This document shows positions 10,788 through 22,934 of a stretch of 64,000 nt of DNA, piece after piece. Within the stretch, counting starts at the first letter, position 1, and each line of letters starts with the position of its first letter. The stretch is from Symbiotaphrina buchneri (taxonomy: Eukaryota; Ascomycota; Symbiotaphrinales; Symbiotaphrinaceae), in assembly GCA_001599915.1 (NCBI GenBank), contig BCIG01000018.1, positions 558,001-622,000 of the forward strand, read 5' to 3'. A program made the translations under genes and the position numbers. The notes below the pieces were generated by a model. The model saw only the letters and a list, made by a program, of their open reading frames with translations, ran no database searches and was not told the DNA's origin.

Positions 10788-12160
10788 ATGGCGGAACACA
10801 CCACGACAAAACTAAATCCCGAAACACATTTATTACTTGTAAGGCTGCGACTTCCGTTGTCTGCGATAGCGGTACTCCTGACGCCAATACGTATTTAGGA
10901 TCAACCACTGCTTCGTCTCCCATACGAACTCGGTCGAAAGAACTTCAAAAGCGCACAGCGGGCTGTAGAGCGTGAGAGGGAGGCTATCCTACCGGGTCTT
11001 AAACAGATCGCCAACTCCTCCTTGACCGGGCAATCTGCTTCTGAGTCATTGCAGTCTCTAGATGGCATGATCAGTAGGATGCAGACCTTGAAGAGGAAGC
11101 TGCAAGCTCTCTACGACGATGACAAGTCGCTCTACAAGCACTCACGCAAGCGGATTCAACACTTGCAGGATCTCTATGAGATACCGAGCCTGGCAGACGT
11201 CAAATATGATGAATGGTCAAAGGTCAGGTTGAACAGGCTTTTGGTGGACTATCTGCTGCGGAGCGGATACAGTGAGAGTGCGAAAGCTCTTGCGGCCCAA
11301 AAAGGCATCGAAGACCTTGTCGATCTAGATGTCTTCGTGCACTGCCATAAGATAGAAGATAGCTTGAGGAAAGGCAGAACGCAAGAGTGCCTGGCATGGT
11401 GCAACGAGAACAAGCAGCAGCTGAAGAGAGTCAATGTCCGTACATCCTCCTCATGCCAGACTCTGCGGTGCTGATTACCCCTTCCAGAGCAACCTGCCGT
11501 TTGAGTTGCGTTTTCAGCAATACATTGAGCTTGTGCGTAGCCGTAAGGGTGAACGGCTCATTGAAGCAGCTCAGCATGCAAGGGAGTACCTGTCACCTTA
11601 CAAGGACACGCAGTTCGAAGATATTCGTAGAGCCGCAGCGTTGCTGGCATTTCCACCAGATACGCAGGCTGAACCCTATAAGGTCCGTGATCTATATGTA
11701 GACACGGTTCAAGTGGCTAACTATGATGCAGTCGATGTACTCTCAGGCTCGCTGGGACCACCTTGCTGGCCTCTTTGTGAAGACACACCATGAGCTTCTC
11801 TCCCTACCGGCTCGACCACTCCTGCACATTGCTCTTTCCGCTGGACTCTCCGCGCTCAAAACACCGTCTTGCCACTCGGCCTACGCGAGTAGCAGTTCCA
11901 ACGCCAGTTCATCAACGACATCAGTTTGTCCCATCTGCTCCACAGAGCTGAATGACTTGGCACGCAACGTGCCTTATGCACATCATACAAAAAGCCATGT
12001 CGAGAATGACCCAGTCGTGCTCCCCAATGGCAGAGTCTATGGCCGGGATCGTCTCTATCAGATGAGCACGAAGATAGGACTACCAGAGACTCATGTCAAG
12101 GATCCGATCACCGGCGAGATATTCGATCGATCTGTGGTGAAGAAGGTCTATATATCATGA
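10788..12160 (+). CDS. FYV10: GID/CTLH E3 ligase subunit Fyv10 (Gid9/MAEA)
   Basis: Four exons: 10788-10838, 10899-11435, 11488-11682 and 11732-12160, giving 403 residues. The protein starts MAEHTTTKLNPETHLLL and joins to DQPLLRLPYEL. A coiled region (about 30-110) is followed by a LisH motif (LNRLLVDYLLRSGYSESAKAL, near 128), a CTLH motif (IEDSLRKGRTQECLAWCNEN), a CRA domain (FELRFQQYIELVRS onward), and a degenerate RING-like end (CPICSTELNDLARNVPYAHH ... LPNGRVYG). Together with the Rmd5-type subunit this makes the catalytic pair of the GID/CTLH complex. In yeast that complex marks gluconeogenic enzymes for degradation when glucose returns. The last intron donor (11683) was picked because it gives EPYK-SMYSQARW. 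Confidence 0.94.
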
Positions 12161-12247
12161 CGCAATGCCCTAGACCAGTCGTTCCGATTTATGAAGGTTG
12201 CCGTTCATTTTTGCATAGCGCGTGGGCTGGGTTTTAGGTCTGGGGTC

Positions 12248-13183
12248 TCAGTCTTCGCCATCATCAGAAGATGACTCGTCCCTCTTTCGCTTTTTCTGGC
12301 CAGTTTGACTGGGCTTTTCCTTATGATAGCCTCCATTGGAAGGATGATTGACCTCGAATATAAAGCTTCTGGCTTGTCTCGTTTCCCCTTTCCAGCCTCC
12401 GCCACCTTCTATGTTGCCTAGGGTTCTAGCGTGTTTGTACTCTGGGTAAGCCGCGCTTTCGAATCTGAAACTTCGGCCCACTTTCAGTCCGCAGTGCCTG
12501 GCCAAATCACGAATGTTCCAAAGCGTATATGGCTCTCCTTCAAACAATGTGACGACAATGGCCCCGTCAGGCTTTAACAGGGGAATGGCCGACTTGAAAA
12601 ATCCCACGAGGAGTTCTGGGAATGTTATCAGCTGGTTGTCGAATCTTCCGGAATGGCGGAGCTTGACCCTTGTACCTTGGTTGTAGCGCACCTGGCGATT
12701 AACATCTTTTGTGACACCGCCTACATGCGGGAAGTTGAAGACAATCCTGTCGAACCTTTCCCCTTTCCGAAGCTCCTTGCGAGAGGCCAGTTTCGTCGCA
12801 TCGACACGGTACAGAACCCTCTGTTCTCCCTGGAGCAGGCACGAGATGTGGGCCTTTGCCTGCGGATACTTCTCGAGAAGCTCTTGCTCGGAGTCGTAGC
12901 ACGTTGCAGTTAACGAGGCACAACCGTGGTGTAGGACGAGGGACTGAGCGAAGGAAAAGTCGCCTGTAGAATCGTTGCTCACGTCAGACACATGTGCCAG
13001 AACTGTTCAGAGCAGCCAGGATGCACCTTCGCTCACGAGGAGAATTCGGTCTTCCACTGCGAAGGGGATCGTCGGCTTCGCCTGTTGCGCTGCTGACTGC
13101 AAAGAAGGTTTGCCAGGCTCAGCCTTGCGAGCGCCCTTTTGGGCCGAGGCTGGTGGCCGCGACATGCGCTGCCTTTTGCCCAT
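12248..13183 (-). CDS. 25S rRNA uridine-N3 methyltransferase, Bmt5 type (DUF2431)
   Basis: Three exons in transcript order: 13183-13027, 12963-12676 and 12615-12248, giving 270 residues. The start MGKRQRMSRPPAS leads into the Rossmann core EDRILLVSEGDFSFAQSL, the GxGDFSF-type motif of this family rebuilt exactly across intron 1. Next come FDRIVFNFPHVGG, VNRQVRYNQELLVGFFKSA (rebuilt across intron 2) and the C-terminal FRFESAAYPEYKHARTLG. The tail is basic and then acidic (KKRKRDESSSDDGED), as in nucleolar proteins. Yeast Bmt5 methylates U2634 of 25S rRNA; the same role is inferred here. Its 3' end lies only 87 bp from that of the Fyv10-type gene, in convergent orientation. Confidence 0.93.
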
Positions 13184-13908
13184 GGTGTTGTTATGCAAGT
13201 GCTATGGCTGGGACAAAGCTGCGCTCTTCACGCGTGGTACATCGACTGCCCGGGTTTATACGAAGTGCGTTATGAAGCTACGGTATGTACGAAGATAACT
13301 TGACCGAAGCAAGCAAGACTGGGACTAATTGGGTGCGGCTCTGCGGTGGCAGATGCTAGCTAAGCTAAGGTACCTAAGGTACCTAAGGTTCTTTAGTTTC
13401 GTACCATATCATAAGGTACCTCGTTCTATCCAAGGGAAGATAGGACAATAATTGCAGCCTGTCTGAGTTACAATTGCAGTTACAGTACACACGACCCAGA
13501 GAAAGGTATGGAAAGACTAAAGGAAGGTGAGGCATGTACTCATACTTCGGCTGACAGGCATCTGGTCTTCTTCTGATCTCCATCCTATCTCAATTAAGAT
13601 AAGGTACCTTAAACCTTAAGGTAGATATCCAAGGGACGATGGCCCTCGCACACGTACATGCCTAGCTTGTCCCACCTCGGCGTGTTCAGCAAACAGAAAA
13701 GCAAAAAGAGACTGCTACGCCAATCCATGCGATGTGCCGGCGCAGCCCGCACCTAAGCACCCCGGAAGCATCCTCCGGTACCAGCACCAAACGCCATCAT
13801 CCAAGAGCAATACCACAGATCCATCATGTGCAAGGATCGAAGCCGCGACCGCTCAAATGCAAATTCAAAAGCATGACCACGCGCTGCATCCGTCGGCTTG
13901 CACAAGAT
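13184..13908. promoter_or_regulatory. intergenic space with GGTACC/CCTTAAGG repeats
   Basis: 725 bp between the start of the Bmt5-type gene (-) and the 3' end of BRE1 (-). Clusters of AAGGTACC and related motifs lie at about 13366-13420 and 13600-13622. I see no gene. Short open frames here are low in complexity or off-frame. Confidence 0.45.
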
Positions 13909-16490
13909 TTAAAGAGTGACATGCAAGTGATCATTCGCCCCGAACGCGCGGCCGCAATTGGGACATTTCCTGGAGCGCGAAGTGATACGCTCTTGTACAC
14001 ATTCCTTGCAGAAGACGTGCCCGCACGTTTGAAGGGCAGTGTCCTTGAAATTTTTGCGGCAGACAGCGCAGATAGCGATAGTCTATTTGAATATCATCAG
14101 CAGACATCGGTGATGAGCAGCGGAAGGGAGGCCTACCCTGAGCATCTCATACTCACCCGTCTGATTCCCCAGGCCCTTGCTTTTCCACATCTCAAGGTTC
14201 TTCTTGGTCTCTTCCAGACGAACACGAAGCTGCTCTGCCTCTTGCTCTACTTGGCGCGAAGACTTAGAGACGGCCACCAGAGAAGCATCCTTGCCCTTCA
14301 AGGCAGCCTTCAGTTCTTCCGCTTGCCCGTTAAGCCCATCGATCATAATGGACTTTTCCTTGGTCTGTTGCTGGGCCGTCCGAAACTGGCCAGTGACAGA
14401 CGCCAGTGCCTCCCTCGTCTCGGCAAGTTGCTTTTCCAGATTGATAATTAGCTGGCGTGCGTGACTCTCTGCTTCTTTCAACTGTGAGATGATTTCAGAA
14501 CTCTTCGAGTTTTGAGCCCTCAAGGTTCGGACCTCGATATCACGGGCTTCCTTCACTTTCATGGCTGCGAAGTACTTTTGATCCGCCTTCGATTTCTCCG
14601 CAGCAAGCCTAGCTATTCGCTCCTCGAGAGCGGAAAATTCTGCCACCTTTTTTGAAGCTAGAGCCGAGGCCTTTTTCCAAGCGCTTTCCATTGATGGCAG
14701 CTCCTTGTTCAACATTGCGTTCTCAACCTGCAGCGTGCGGCATTTGTTGCGGATGTCTTCCATATTAAGCGCTTCGAAGTCCGTCTCCGCGTCTACTAAA
14801 GAAGAATCGCTCTCCCCAAGTCGGTGCCTCAGCCGCTCGATCTCAGATTCGAGCGCGGTGACCCTAGACTCTCTCGCTATGGCCAGTTCTTTCACTTGAT
14901 TCGCTGCTACTTGATCTTGCTCCTGAACAGCCTTTCTCGTGGCAAGATCTGCCACAAGCTCGTCCCGTGCATTCCGTATCCGGGTAACGTCGCTTTCCGC
15001 ACGTACGAGTTGCGCCTTCAGATCATGCAAACCTGCTTCGATTTCTGTTTCAACCCGCAGCTTGTATTCTGTACGTTCGGCCTGCAGCTTCTGAGCTTCC
15101 TCGCGCAATTGGATGTTTGTGGCCTCCAAGTGATTGATACGTTTGATGACATCCTCATGTTGAGCTTTCAAAACCTTGAACAAGTCTGTCCGTGAATAGT
15201 CCTCGTCCGACAGTCTCGAAAACTATGCCAGATCAGCCGACGAGTCACCGACCTACGAACTCGGTACGCAATGATAGCCATGCGATGGCTCTGGAAGAAC
15301 TCGAAACCTGAAAGGAGAGGAAAGTTCCATACCTTGATAGTCATGTTCGTTAGCTGTTCAGATAACTTTTCATTCTCAGCTTCGAGCTTCTCCAGTTGTT
15401 CTTTCCGTTTCTGCGAAACTGCCGTCGCTTCTTGCAATGCATTCTCTTTTTCTGCACTACGGCCCTGCGCAACAGCTGTTCCATTGGAGTCTTCGGCTGC
15501 TTCTGATTTGACAATCGGAGGTTTCTCCACTGGACCGCCAATACCACTACCGGTCTCACTATGACCTCCGAAGATTGCCTGCCTCTCCAGCTTTGCGACT
15601 GTGGCGCTCTTTGCTCGATCTAGCTTCTTTTCCGCTACCATGTAACGTAAGGATGCGTTCTCCAAACGCTCTTCTAGCTGTTCCTTTTCAGCTCGCATCC
15701 GCTCTAATTCTGTAATGTGTGCCTTTTCAGCAGCCAGCAACTTAGTAAGCTGGTTCTGTAGGTCGGCCACATCCGGAGAAGATGAGGGCAGACGCTCAAA
15801 CAGGTTGGATATGGCATCGCGAATCTGATCAGACCTGGCGCGAAGGTGCTCCTCAAATTTTTCATTGTCGCTGAACAATAACGATGATGCAAATTTTACT
15901 TCCAGCCGTCAACAACAGCACGTGCCACAATATCAAGCAATGCAAGCTTACCTCCGTTTCCTTGCTGTGACGCATGGACGCCAATCTGCCCAGCAAGGAC
16001 TTTCACCTCATCCAACAACTAGAGAAACTTGAGCAACAGTGCAATGCATTTCAGCCATGGCTGCACTTACTTGCATCCACCACGCGTCGATAATGCGAAG
16101 ATGATCATCATGATACATAGTCCGCTTCGTCATGTCTGTGAGCCGAGCCTCTAGAGAGTTGCGCTCCCGTTTGTATTCTTGCATTTGCCGCAAGATGGCC
16201 TCCTTCTGGTATCTCTGCATCGCGGTCAATTAGACTAGGTTACAAAACTGCCAGATGGCACAGCTAGAGTCCCGACGCATTTGAACGGTGAAGAGACTCA
16301 CCTCGAGGTCGTCCTTCCATGGAGCATCAGCGTCAGAAGACGCTTTGTTAGTGCCGTTGATGGAGGTAGCCTGACGTTTGAGGGGGGGAGCATGTTCCAG
16401 ATGATCATCTCTGGCGGGTCTCTTACGATCCTCCATTTTGACAGGTCCAGGGGAGGAAAGAGAAACAGGCACGGCCTCGACGAGTCTCAT
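13909..16490 (-). CDS. BRE1: E3 ubiquitin ligase Bre1 (histone H2B monoubiquitination)
   Basis: Six exons in transcript order: 16490-16302, 16214-16071, 16018-15952, 15898-15333, 15222-14137 and 14082-13909, giving 741 residues. The N-terminus holds KMEDRKRPARDD and DADAPWKDDLERYQKEAILRQ, typical of the family. The middle is almost all coiled coil (about 110-670). The last exon encodes a C3HC4 RING: CAVC, then CGHVFCKEC, then CPNC, ending DHLHVTL. The protein acts in the nucleus with Rad6 to put one ubiquitin on histone H2B during transcription. The start at 16490 was preferred over the next ATG (MEDRKRP, at 16436) because the 18-residue extension is family-like, but either is possible. Five small introns all keep frame. 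It diverges from BDP1 across a 577-bp space. Confidence 0.94.
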
Positions 16491-17067
16491 CAGTACAGCG
16501 AGCCCTTGGGCTTAGAGCCACCGACTCGTGTGCTGCAAGGACCAACCTATCACCTGCAGGACCCCAACGACCCAAAGCGGCATGGAGCTATCCAAAGGAC
16601 TGTAGACTGCACAGTTGAGGCAGTGGCAGCTGGCCGGCGCTCTTTAAAAGGCAGACAGACGGCGACGAGGGAGGATAAAATGGTTCTGGTGCCCTTTGAA
16701 AGTTCGGTCGATGATACTTCGTGCTGCAGAGTAGGTGCAGAGGGATCGGGGGCCTCCTTACGTAATCCTCAGCGACTAGTATTCACACACTCGTTCCACA
16801 GGATCTGCCTTACCCGGCGAGCCGGCGAGTCTCAGAGTCACCGCCCGCCGCGCACACCTTGGGGACCGGTAGGCAGAATCCACAGTGAATCGCACCGTAC
16901 ACTGTACCAGTACATGCATCTCGCTATTCTTTATCCTCTTCATCACATCTTCCTCTAGAACTTCCTCGACTTCACGTACCGATGGTTTGGTGTCGCCCTT
17001 GACACCGCTGCCGTCATCTCCTCCTGTTCTCACCGTACCATAAGCAGTCGCCTTCAAGTACTTCACC
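16491..17067. promoter_or_regulatory. divergent promoter space of BRE1 and BDP1
   Basis: 577 bp between two divergent nuclear genes. The GGTAAGG-type repeats common further left are absent. No exon or strong structure is seen. Confidence 0.4.
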
Positions 17068-18964
17068 ATGTCAGCATTCGGAAGCTCGACGATTAGTGCG
17101 TTCTGGTCTCCATTGCCGTCATGATTTCAAGCTCGTTGACACTTCTTTAGGCAAGTCGAGCAAGAAGCTTGCGCCCAAAGCGCCGATCCAGCGCCGACGT
17201 CCTATCTCTTCCGTCAGTCAACCAACACCAAGAGCAAGCAGTGAGGGCCACAGGGGCTCGCACACCACTCAGCCGTCGCCATCACTTGTACAGCGTTCAC
17301 CTTCTCCTACTTTGGGAGAGTCACTTGCGACAGGCGAGGAGGGTCCCCAATCCCGTGGTGCGGCACCGGTTGACCACCTTGTGGAGTTACCTGGACCAGC
17401 AGAAGCATGCCTTCCGCAAGAAGAACCCAACCTCCATGCATCGGACACTGAGGCACGACCGCCTACCCTTCCTCAAGCCCGGAAATCCTCTATATCAGTC
17501 GCAGCTCAGCGTCTTGACTCTGACCCTTCCCCACCAGACATCAATGCCGATGTATCCTCTCAACCTTCCGAACACGAGCGTTTGCGCGAGGAGTCTACAC
17601 TTGAGGTTGTTCCGAATGAGCCGGTTGTTATTGCCATCCCTGTCTCGCGGTCTAGGGTCGAAGCGGAACCCGGTGATCGTCCCTCTAAACGCCGGCGGAT
17701 TGAGCAGGGCGTCCAAGAGATTCCATCGGTTGAAGCTGGGAGTTCCAGGACCTCACAGGTCGCGGAAGCAATCTCTGCGGCGACTGTAGCCGCAGAAGCG
17801 CCCTCTGTTTCATCTCGTCCACCGATAGCAGGCTCACAAGCCCAATCGTCCAGGCCAAGCAAGAAGAAAAGAGCCAGTGAAAAGTCAGCAACAAAAAGAA
17901 GAACGACGGCGGAAGGTGATGGAGCCGCTGCTCATCCACAGCCAATCGCTCCAGGAAGCAAACGGATACAGAGGGAGGAGACGCCAGAAGACGCGGAAAC
18001 GATTGACATAGTTCCATCTATCGTCAAAATGGCTGATCTGTGCAGAGATATTGGGACAGGAAAGAAATCAAAGCGGGAACGAGAGCTCCAGAAACTAGAT
18101 TGGACAGAAATCGTCACCAAGCAGAGAGATCGTAAGGCTCGCAGAGAGCGCGGTGAGCTGCCTCCTAAGGAGACCGTTGACCAGAGACTGGAGCGAGCTG
18201 AAAGGGAGCGAGAGATCGCCCAGCAAGGAGGAGCCGCCGCTCCACAGATGCGTATCGTCAATGGGCAGATTGTGCTCGATGACCAGTCATTGCATATTGA
18301 TCGACACGCAAACGCTGTTGCAACAGCAGAGGAGCGTGAAGAGATTGAAGAAAATGCTCTTACGCATCGTGTAACCGCAGGTTCTTGGATGCGTCGAGAA
18401 AAGACGGAACCATGGGACGAGGAATTGACTGAGCGCTTCTACCAAGGGCTTCGAATGTTCGGCACAGATTTCATGATAATTAGCGGCATGTTCCCCGGTC
18501 GAACCAGGAGACAGATAAAATTGAAGTTCTGCAAGGAGGAAAGGTTGCATCCGGATAGGATCAATGAAGCACTTCTTGGTCCCAAGGCGCCAATGGACCT
18601 TGCTGAATATTCCAGACACACCAATACCGAGTACGCCGATCCTGCTGAATTCCACCGAGAGCTGGAAGAAGAAGTCAAGCAACACGAGTCCGAACAGACG
18701 AGACAAAGAGAGGTACAAGAAGCCACCCTTCTTCAAAGAAAGGCCGACGCAACCGGTGAAGACCATGGCGATATGTCAACCAAGGAGAACGAGAATCAAG
18801 AGGGAAGCGAAGGAATCCTAGCTGGTACAGTTCGAAAAGGGAAAAGAACTGGGCCCAAGAAAAAGAAAGGTTTAACTACCAGAGCGTCGGCCGCTGAGGA
18901 AGTCGAGATTCTCGGAACAATCGAGGACGTTGCTCGCCGCAAGAAGCAGCAGAGGCATTCCTAG
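17068..18964 (+). CDS. BDP1: TFIIIB subunit B'' (Bdp1), SANT-domain protein
   Basis: Two exons, 17068-17095 and 17151-18964, give 613 residues. The 28-bp first exon encodes MSAFGSSTI. The join to [18 protein letters not shown] matches the basic N-terminus of fungal Bdp1. A long Ser/Pro-rich region (about 40-290) follows. The conserved core includes [18 protein letters not shown] and a SANT/Myb domain at about 427-482 ([39 protein letters not shown]). The C-terminus is charged. Bdp1 joins TBP and Brf1 at tRNA and 5S gene promoters and helps RNA polymerase III open DNA. This is the last clearly conserved housekeeping gene before the gene-poor region. Confidence 0.94.
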
Positions 18965-19269
18965 TGGGGTTATTCGAAGGTACGCAAAAGGCAATACTAT
19001 TATGCATTACAACCTTACTGATTCAAATCCCAGCGAGCAACCTATGTGCGATCCATACAAAACGTATCACTGTTCAGCCAAGGGATATAAGGCTCGTTGC
19101 ACAGGTCCGGTCTTGTATGGATCCTTTGCATACGGCAGTTTGGGAAATGATGGGAGGGGATGACTCGGTGATGACCATGTTCTCTGATGTGAACCTACAG
19201 ACCATGGTGAAGAAATGAGATAGGCCAAATGGGCACGCATCTGGAGGTAATGATACTGGCGCATCCCCA
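18965..19269. other. BDP1 3' flank
   Basis: 305 bp after the BDP1 stop with no recognisable gene. It marks the change from the compact gene block to gene-poor sequence. Confidence 0.5.
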
Positions 19270-19620
19270 GTGAGCTTCCTAATTAAATCACTGGACGAGT
19301 CACGCCTGACGATCAGAAGACCCGAAGTCATTGAAATCTTGTTTCGCTCCTCCTCGCCAGAAGTGCAGCGTACAACGGTCAACGAAGTACTGGACGAAGA
19401 GGATAGGAAGGTTCATGTTCAGATAGCACACAATCTGAAGTTGGCCAAGCAGTCCGAAAACAGTCTTCTGAAGCTTATGGAGGACAACTATGCCGACGAC
19501 CCTTTGATAATCGCGAATAAGGCTCAGGCTAGACCAATGGTCGAGCTTTCACGTAAGCCAGGGCTGTTGACCTATAAAGGCAAGATCTGGTGTCCGGATA
19601 CAGCTCCGACTAATTACACG
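19270..19620 (+). mobile_element. possible Ty3/gypsy polyprotein fossil
   Basis: A stretch of open frame carries GLLTYKGKIWCPD, which resembles the segment just before the integrase zinc-binding region of fungal Ty3/gypsy elements. No terminal repeats, reverse transcriptase or integrase core could be found nearby. If real, it is a small, old, broken piece. The call rests on one short motif. Confidence 0.25.
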
Positions 19621-20500
19621 TTATGCCACAAGTTCCATATCAACGAGAATGGGGATCATCTCCCATCGTTGTCCATGACACCGACATGTAGATGTTTGAG
19701 AGGGATCTCTATTCGCTCTTGGACCTGGGAGGATCACTGCTTTATATGATCGAACAAGACAAGACATTCGGCTGTTATAGCTAAATAGCCCTTAACGTCG
19801 AAAGATCCTCTGGGACGATTGTTGTCATTATTACATTTCCGCCGTCAGGACTGCCGTTCGCTTTGGATCGAAGGAACACTTTATAGGTTGAGGCTCATTC
19901 GAGGGTCTGGGCAGATTCTGGAGCAGTCCTTCAGGAAGACCTTCGTCTTGTCTGGGCGTGGATCTACCATGTTACAGACAGTGTTCAGACCAATCGCTGT
20001 CAGATCGAAAGATTCGAGGTAAGGCTATACGGAGTACAGGAGAATATTATACTCCACGTACTAATACATACAGTAGTGTCGCTCTCTCAGTTCAGAGTGT
20101 TATTTGCGTCAGCTCTGTGGCTGGTCTGATGGGACTATATCCGGTCAATCCAACGGACGCCTGCGACTTACTGCAATTGCTCTTCACCGCATTCCTCTTT
20201 ACTCAGCAGCTTCTTCGAAGGTCCTTGCATCCGACATACCACCCTTCTCCTCTTTTTCTTCTTGTCACCCATCGACATCCTCAAATCCGACAACATGACT
20301 GTCCAAAGCAAGGAAGTCATGAGAACTAGAGCCCGCTCCCTTTATGCGAATTCGTTGGCCCTAACGTCCAGCTCTTTTGCAGTGTCTTCATTCTAAAAGC
20401 TCTACCGCGATAGTAAAAGGGCCTTCGACTTCCTTGATAATGCATTTCTTCAGCGAGCGGAATTGTTGTCCATTATTCCCTGGAAGCACAAGCAACTCAG
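19621..20500. other. gene-free stretch
   Basis: About 880 bp with only short, unrelated open frames. No gene, tRNA or repeat was recognised. Confidence 0.4.
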
Positions 20501-20812
20501 ATGGAGGTCCAATATGCATCCTGCATCCCGGAAATCCCGAAATGGTTGCGTACCAAGGCAGACAACGCACGCATCAATTCCAGCGCTTGCATCCGCCGCC
20601 ATCAGACCGTCTCCTTCGACCTGCTGGAGAAGGTCCGAACGATGATCTATAAGTATTGCCTGATCGCCCCGGAGCCTATCGATATCATGCGCATGCCGAA
20701 TTACACGCGTCGTCTATCTGCCAATACCGTATCAACAGATTGTCTCCTCAAAAAAAGATTCTACACGCTCTCCATCTCCATACGGACCACCGCGGTGTTC
20801 GGCAACCAATAA
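20501..20812 (+). pseudogene. 2EXR-like protein remnant
   Basis: The open frame contains FDLLEKVRTMIYKYCLIAPEPI, close to the 2EXR-type motif (usually LPPEVRxMIYEYAL...PxPI) that opens many fungal proteins of unknown function. About 100 residues are readable, against several hundred in whole members. No continuing exons were found downstream, so I treat it as a remnant. It is one of several copies between 20 and 36 kb. Confidence 0.4.
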
Positions 20813-21139
20813 AATGCCACCAAGCAGTTTAGCCAGCGAAGCTTCCAAGTACCTCAATGAAGAAGAAAGAAGCTATCTTGCAGCTCTAAAAAAAGGGCAG
20901 TTATCTCTCTATGTACGAGCGCTGGAAGGCGAAAAGGCGGACGACAGAGCAGAGATCCAGAGCCAATCCCGACTGAAATGTCTACAGCCAATCGCGGACA
21001 GGCGCCCACCAACATGGCTATATGACATCCGAACGACTTCAGCGCCGTGAAGGATGCGGGTTTGGGTGTGGCAATGCTTCTGCTCTACCCCAACGCCGAC
21101 GGAACAGAAGCCCTGGATCTAGCCATTAATACCGCTATT

Positions 21140-21345
21140 CCATCGATTTGCGGGTCTGCCTATTTGCAGATTTGTCTCCGGAGCTCCTCACCAATATCTA
21201 CAAATTCGTCCTCACGTCTCCGAGACCCATTGTTGACGAAGTTGGGGTCAAGAAAGACGTCATCCATTCCAAGAGCAACGCATCTTGCGGAACGTCCTGC
21301 ATGTATCAAAGCAGGTACACAAGAAGGCGTCTTATGTCTTGTACA
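21140..21345 (+). pseudogene. 2EXR-like protein remnant, partner of the copy at 35640
   Basis: The frame reads ADLSPELLTNIYKFVLTSP followed by RPIVDEVGVKKDVIHSKSN, a 2EXR-like motif. The nucleotide sequence matches the minus strand at 35640-35862 over about 200 bp with long runs of identity (for example CACCAATATCTACAAATTCG), so the two are inverted duplicates. No complete gene can be traced on either side. Confidence 0.5.
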
Positions 21346-22934
21346 GTGTGGACACACTTGTTCTCTACTGTCCCATCCATTTCCATAACCGCGTGGAGTA
21401 CAAGAAGCTGAGATGCTAGGAGATAGAGGCATGACGACTACACTCAATCCCCGCCCTTCGTGAGTTAGTCTTCAGACTTCTGTCGTGGAACAGCGTCCAG
21501 ATAGAGAGGGATCCGGATTTTGGCAGGCGCTACTCCAAGTTTGAACACGTCTTCTGATTTCAACCCTGCTTCGATTCCGGATGACACAGCTGGAAGCAGA
21601 ATTTTAGGCTCGTTACAGGACTATCACGTTCCTTCTATCTGGGAAGGTGGAGGCTGGAGACTCGCAGCTACTTTACCAAGAAAGCTAACTGATGGGTCCT
21701 CACGGATTTATCAAACCGGCGGTCAAGTAGTTCATTGAACTCATGGTGGTGAAAGGGCTACCATCAGGAATTGAACTATCTAGATTGAATGCACCGAACC
21801 ATGCGATCAGCTTCGGAGTTTCTCGTCATTGAGAGGCGCTGGAGACCCTTCTCTCCGCATGACCCCTTGCGAGAGAACCCCCTTTTGGCACGCGACGAAT
21901 GTCACCACAGGTCAACACCACAGGCCAGCACCACAGGCAAGATACGCACAGATACCTGCGTTTTCGGCTCGATCCAGACCCTGTGAAGTTGCGCAGATTG
22001 GCCGTATCCACAACGCAGGGGGTTCTGTCTCTTCATGATCGTCAATCTTATGCGATGGTTCCGTTTCAGAAGAAACGACGCATTTCGTTGAAGCCGCTGG
22101 AGTTTATGTCAGGAGAGCGCACTTATCGTGCGTGTTACACGTACTGTGGATTGAAGATGCAGGAGGACAGAAGAGATGAGGGAAAGTACGACCAAGAAAG
22201 ACAGACAGTTGAGAGAACACTATGTTGGGTGTGAAGCATACCGAAGCATGGGAAGTTTTAAGATTGAGGGAAACGGTTTTACAAGGCAAAATTCGACGCG
22301 GCCGCTTTTGGCAACGGATTGTCCTGCAGACTCAACAAAAGCATCAATGAACTTGGCAGCAATGAGCACCCACCAATCAATAGGCGTCGTCACTCAGTTC
22401 TAACGTAGTGGGATCCATTTACTAAAGATGCTGCAATGCAGAGCCGTTGAGACTATATCTGATTCTCACTGAACTGATAGCTGTTGACCGCAGCTACCCA
22501 TATGTGCCAATTTGGGTAGCGTCAATTATAATAACATTACCTATACCATAGGGAGCATCAATAAGATCCGCGGATCTTATTACGAGCCGATACGGATTGT
22601 GCAGCTGCGACAATGATGTACGGGTTGCTGCCCTATTGTGATTGAGTGAAGGCATACGAGATCGACACATTCACCGCCGGTCAATAGGAATTTCAACCAC
22701 CATGGCCAAGGCTATGATAATAGCCTCAGAATGGTATTCAGGCCACAATAGACAATAGGATGGCTAGCAACTCCTCGGTTGGAGTATCGTAGAGCGTTTA
22801 AAACTCCTCCATCCCCCAGTTTCTTCCTCCAGATCACTTCCTTTCCAACTCCTCTTCTCCTCTCCTCACGACTGCCCTACTCTACTCTCCTCTCAACCTT
22901 CTTCCTCCTCTCGCTGGCCGAGAGCCCTCTCAAG
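21346..22934. other. gene-poor stretch with one long palindrome
   Basis: About 1.6 kb without a recognisable gene. It contains the perfect palindrome at 22560-22581. From about 22800 a CT-rich tract begins that looks like the leader of the gene at 22935. Confidence 0.4.
22560..22581. repeat. perfect 22-bp palindrome
   Basis: The sequence reads the same on both strands over 22 bases, with CCGCGG at its centre and AATAAGAT / ATCTTATT at its ends. It lies in non-coding DNA. It could be a dimer-protein binding site or the joined ends of a lost element. Confidence 0.7.

Noticed and set aside
14177-15195. plus-strand frames across BRE1
   Set aside because: They are antisense to the coiled-coil exons and rich in Ser/Leu as expected from reverse-read Glu/Lys/Gln codons.
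22779-22934. N-terminal extension (MEYRRAFKTPPS) of the small gene at 22935
   Set aside because: It translates a CT-rich leader typical of untranslated fungal sequence; the hydrophobic look comes from TCC/CTC codons.
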